This document shows, piece after piece, positions 63,885 through 64,000 of a stretch of 64,000 nucleotides of DNA. Below the pieces are notes generated by a model. The model saw only the letters and a program-made list of their open reading frames with translations. It was not told the origin of the DNA and did not search any database. Position 1 is the first letter of the stretch, and the number at the start of each line of letters is the position of its first letter. The position numbers were made by a program, and so were the translations under genes. The stretch is from Oegoconia quadripuncta. Its lineage: Eukaryota > Arthropoda > Insecta > Lepidoptera > Autostichidae. Where the stretch lies: NCBI GenBank assembly GCA_949316235.1, contig OX438758.1:16193194-16257193 (forward strand). Direction: 5' to 3'.

Positions 63885-64000
63885 CAGAGATGTACAAAAT
63901 ACCCTGTACAAAGTATCTGCAATACAAAATGCAAGATACTTTTAAATAAAGTATTTCAGATACCAGATACAAAATACTTTCGAGAATAGTATCTGAAATA
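63885..64000. repeat. Degenerate 'atacaaaatactt' repeat at the right edge
   Basis: Variants of 'gatacaaaatactttc' and 'agtatctgaaata' recur in both orientations up to the window end. It looks like a TIR element or simple repeat continuing outside. It lies in the hemicentin-like upstream intron. Confidence 0.5.

Overview
This is a eukaryotic nuclear window, almost certainly from a moth or butterfly. It is AT-rich, its genes have short GT-AG exons, and it is packed with tRNA-headed SINEs, LINE tails and MITEs of lepidopteran type. Organism identity is inferred from the style of the genes and repeats; no ribosomal or mitochondrial marker is present.

Layout. 1-3.8 kb: no confident gene; repeat debris and a LINE reverse-transcriptase fragment. 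3.85-11.97 kb (+): an ataxin-10 orthologue in eight phase-compatible exons, with an unusually long acidic low-complexity exon. 13.85-14.74 kb: an 873-bp P-superfamily DNA transposon with 28-bp perfect inverted ends, an 8-bp target duplication and two exons for half a THAP domain. It lies directly upstream of CZIB (14.9-16.6 kb, +), a CXXC zinc-binding protein in three exons. 17-22.9 kb: repeats, including a 16-bp minisatellite with 128-bp higher-order structure. 22.98-30.5 kb (-): a secreted Pro/Val-rich structural (cuticle-like) protein, with one large exon, a 5.1-kb intron inside the signal peptide and a TATA promoter. 34.37-38.83 kb (+): an intact Ty1/copia element with identical 144-bp LTRs and a 5-bp target duplication, nested in an older MITE. 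39.1-43.28 kb (-): the kinetochore/vesicle-tethering gene ZW10 in four exons. 44.42-46.04 kb: an internally deleted piggyBac-like element flanked by TTAG. 46.46-49.97 kb (+): a CCDC169-like coiled-coil gene in six exons. 54.16 kb to the right edge (-): the 3' exons of a hemicentin-like extracellular matrix gene (Ig, two TSP1, two calcium-binding EGF modules), whose 5' part lies outside the window.

The host genes have unrelated jobs (microtubule/kinetochore, cytoplasm, cuticle, matrix) and do not form a pathway; they share only a neighbourhood. Much of what is distinctive lies in the mobile DNA: a P-like element beside a promoter, a possibly active copia, 5S rRNA-derived SINEs, several fold-back MITEs inside introns, and repeats lying within a few bases of functional splice sites. 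Exon models were built by hand from splice motifs, reading-frame phase and remembered family sequence; no alignment or transcript data were available.
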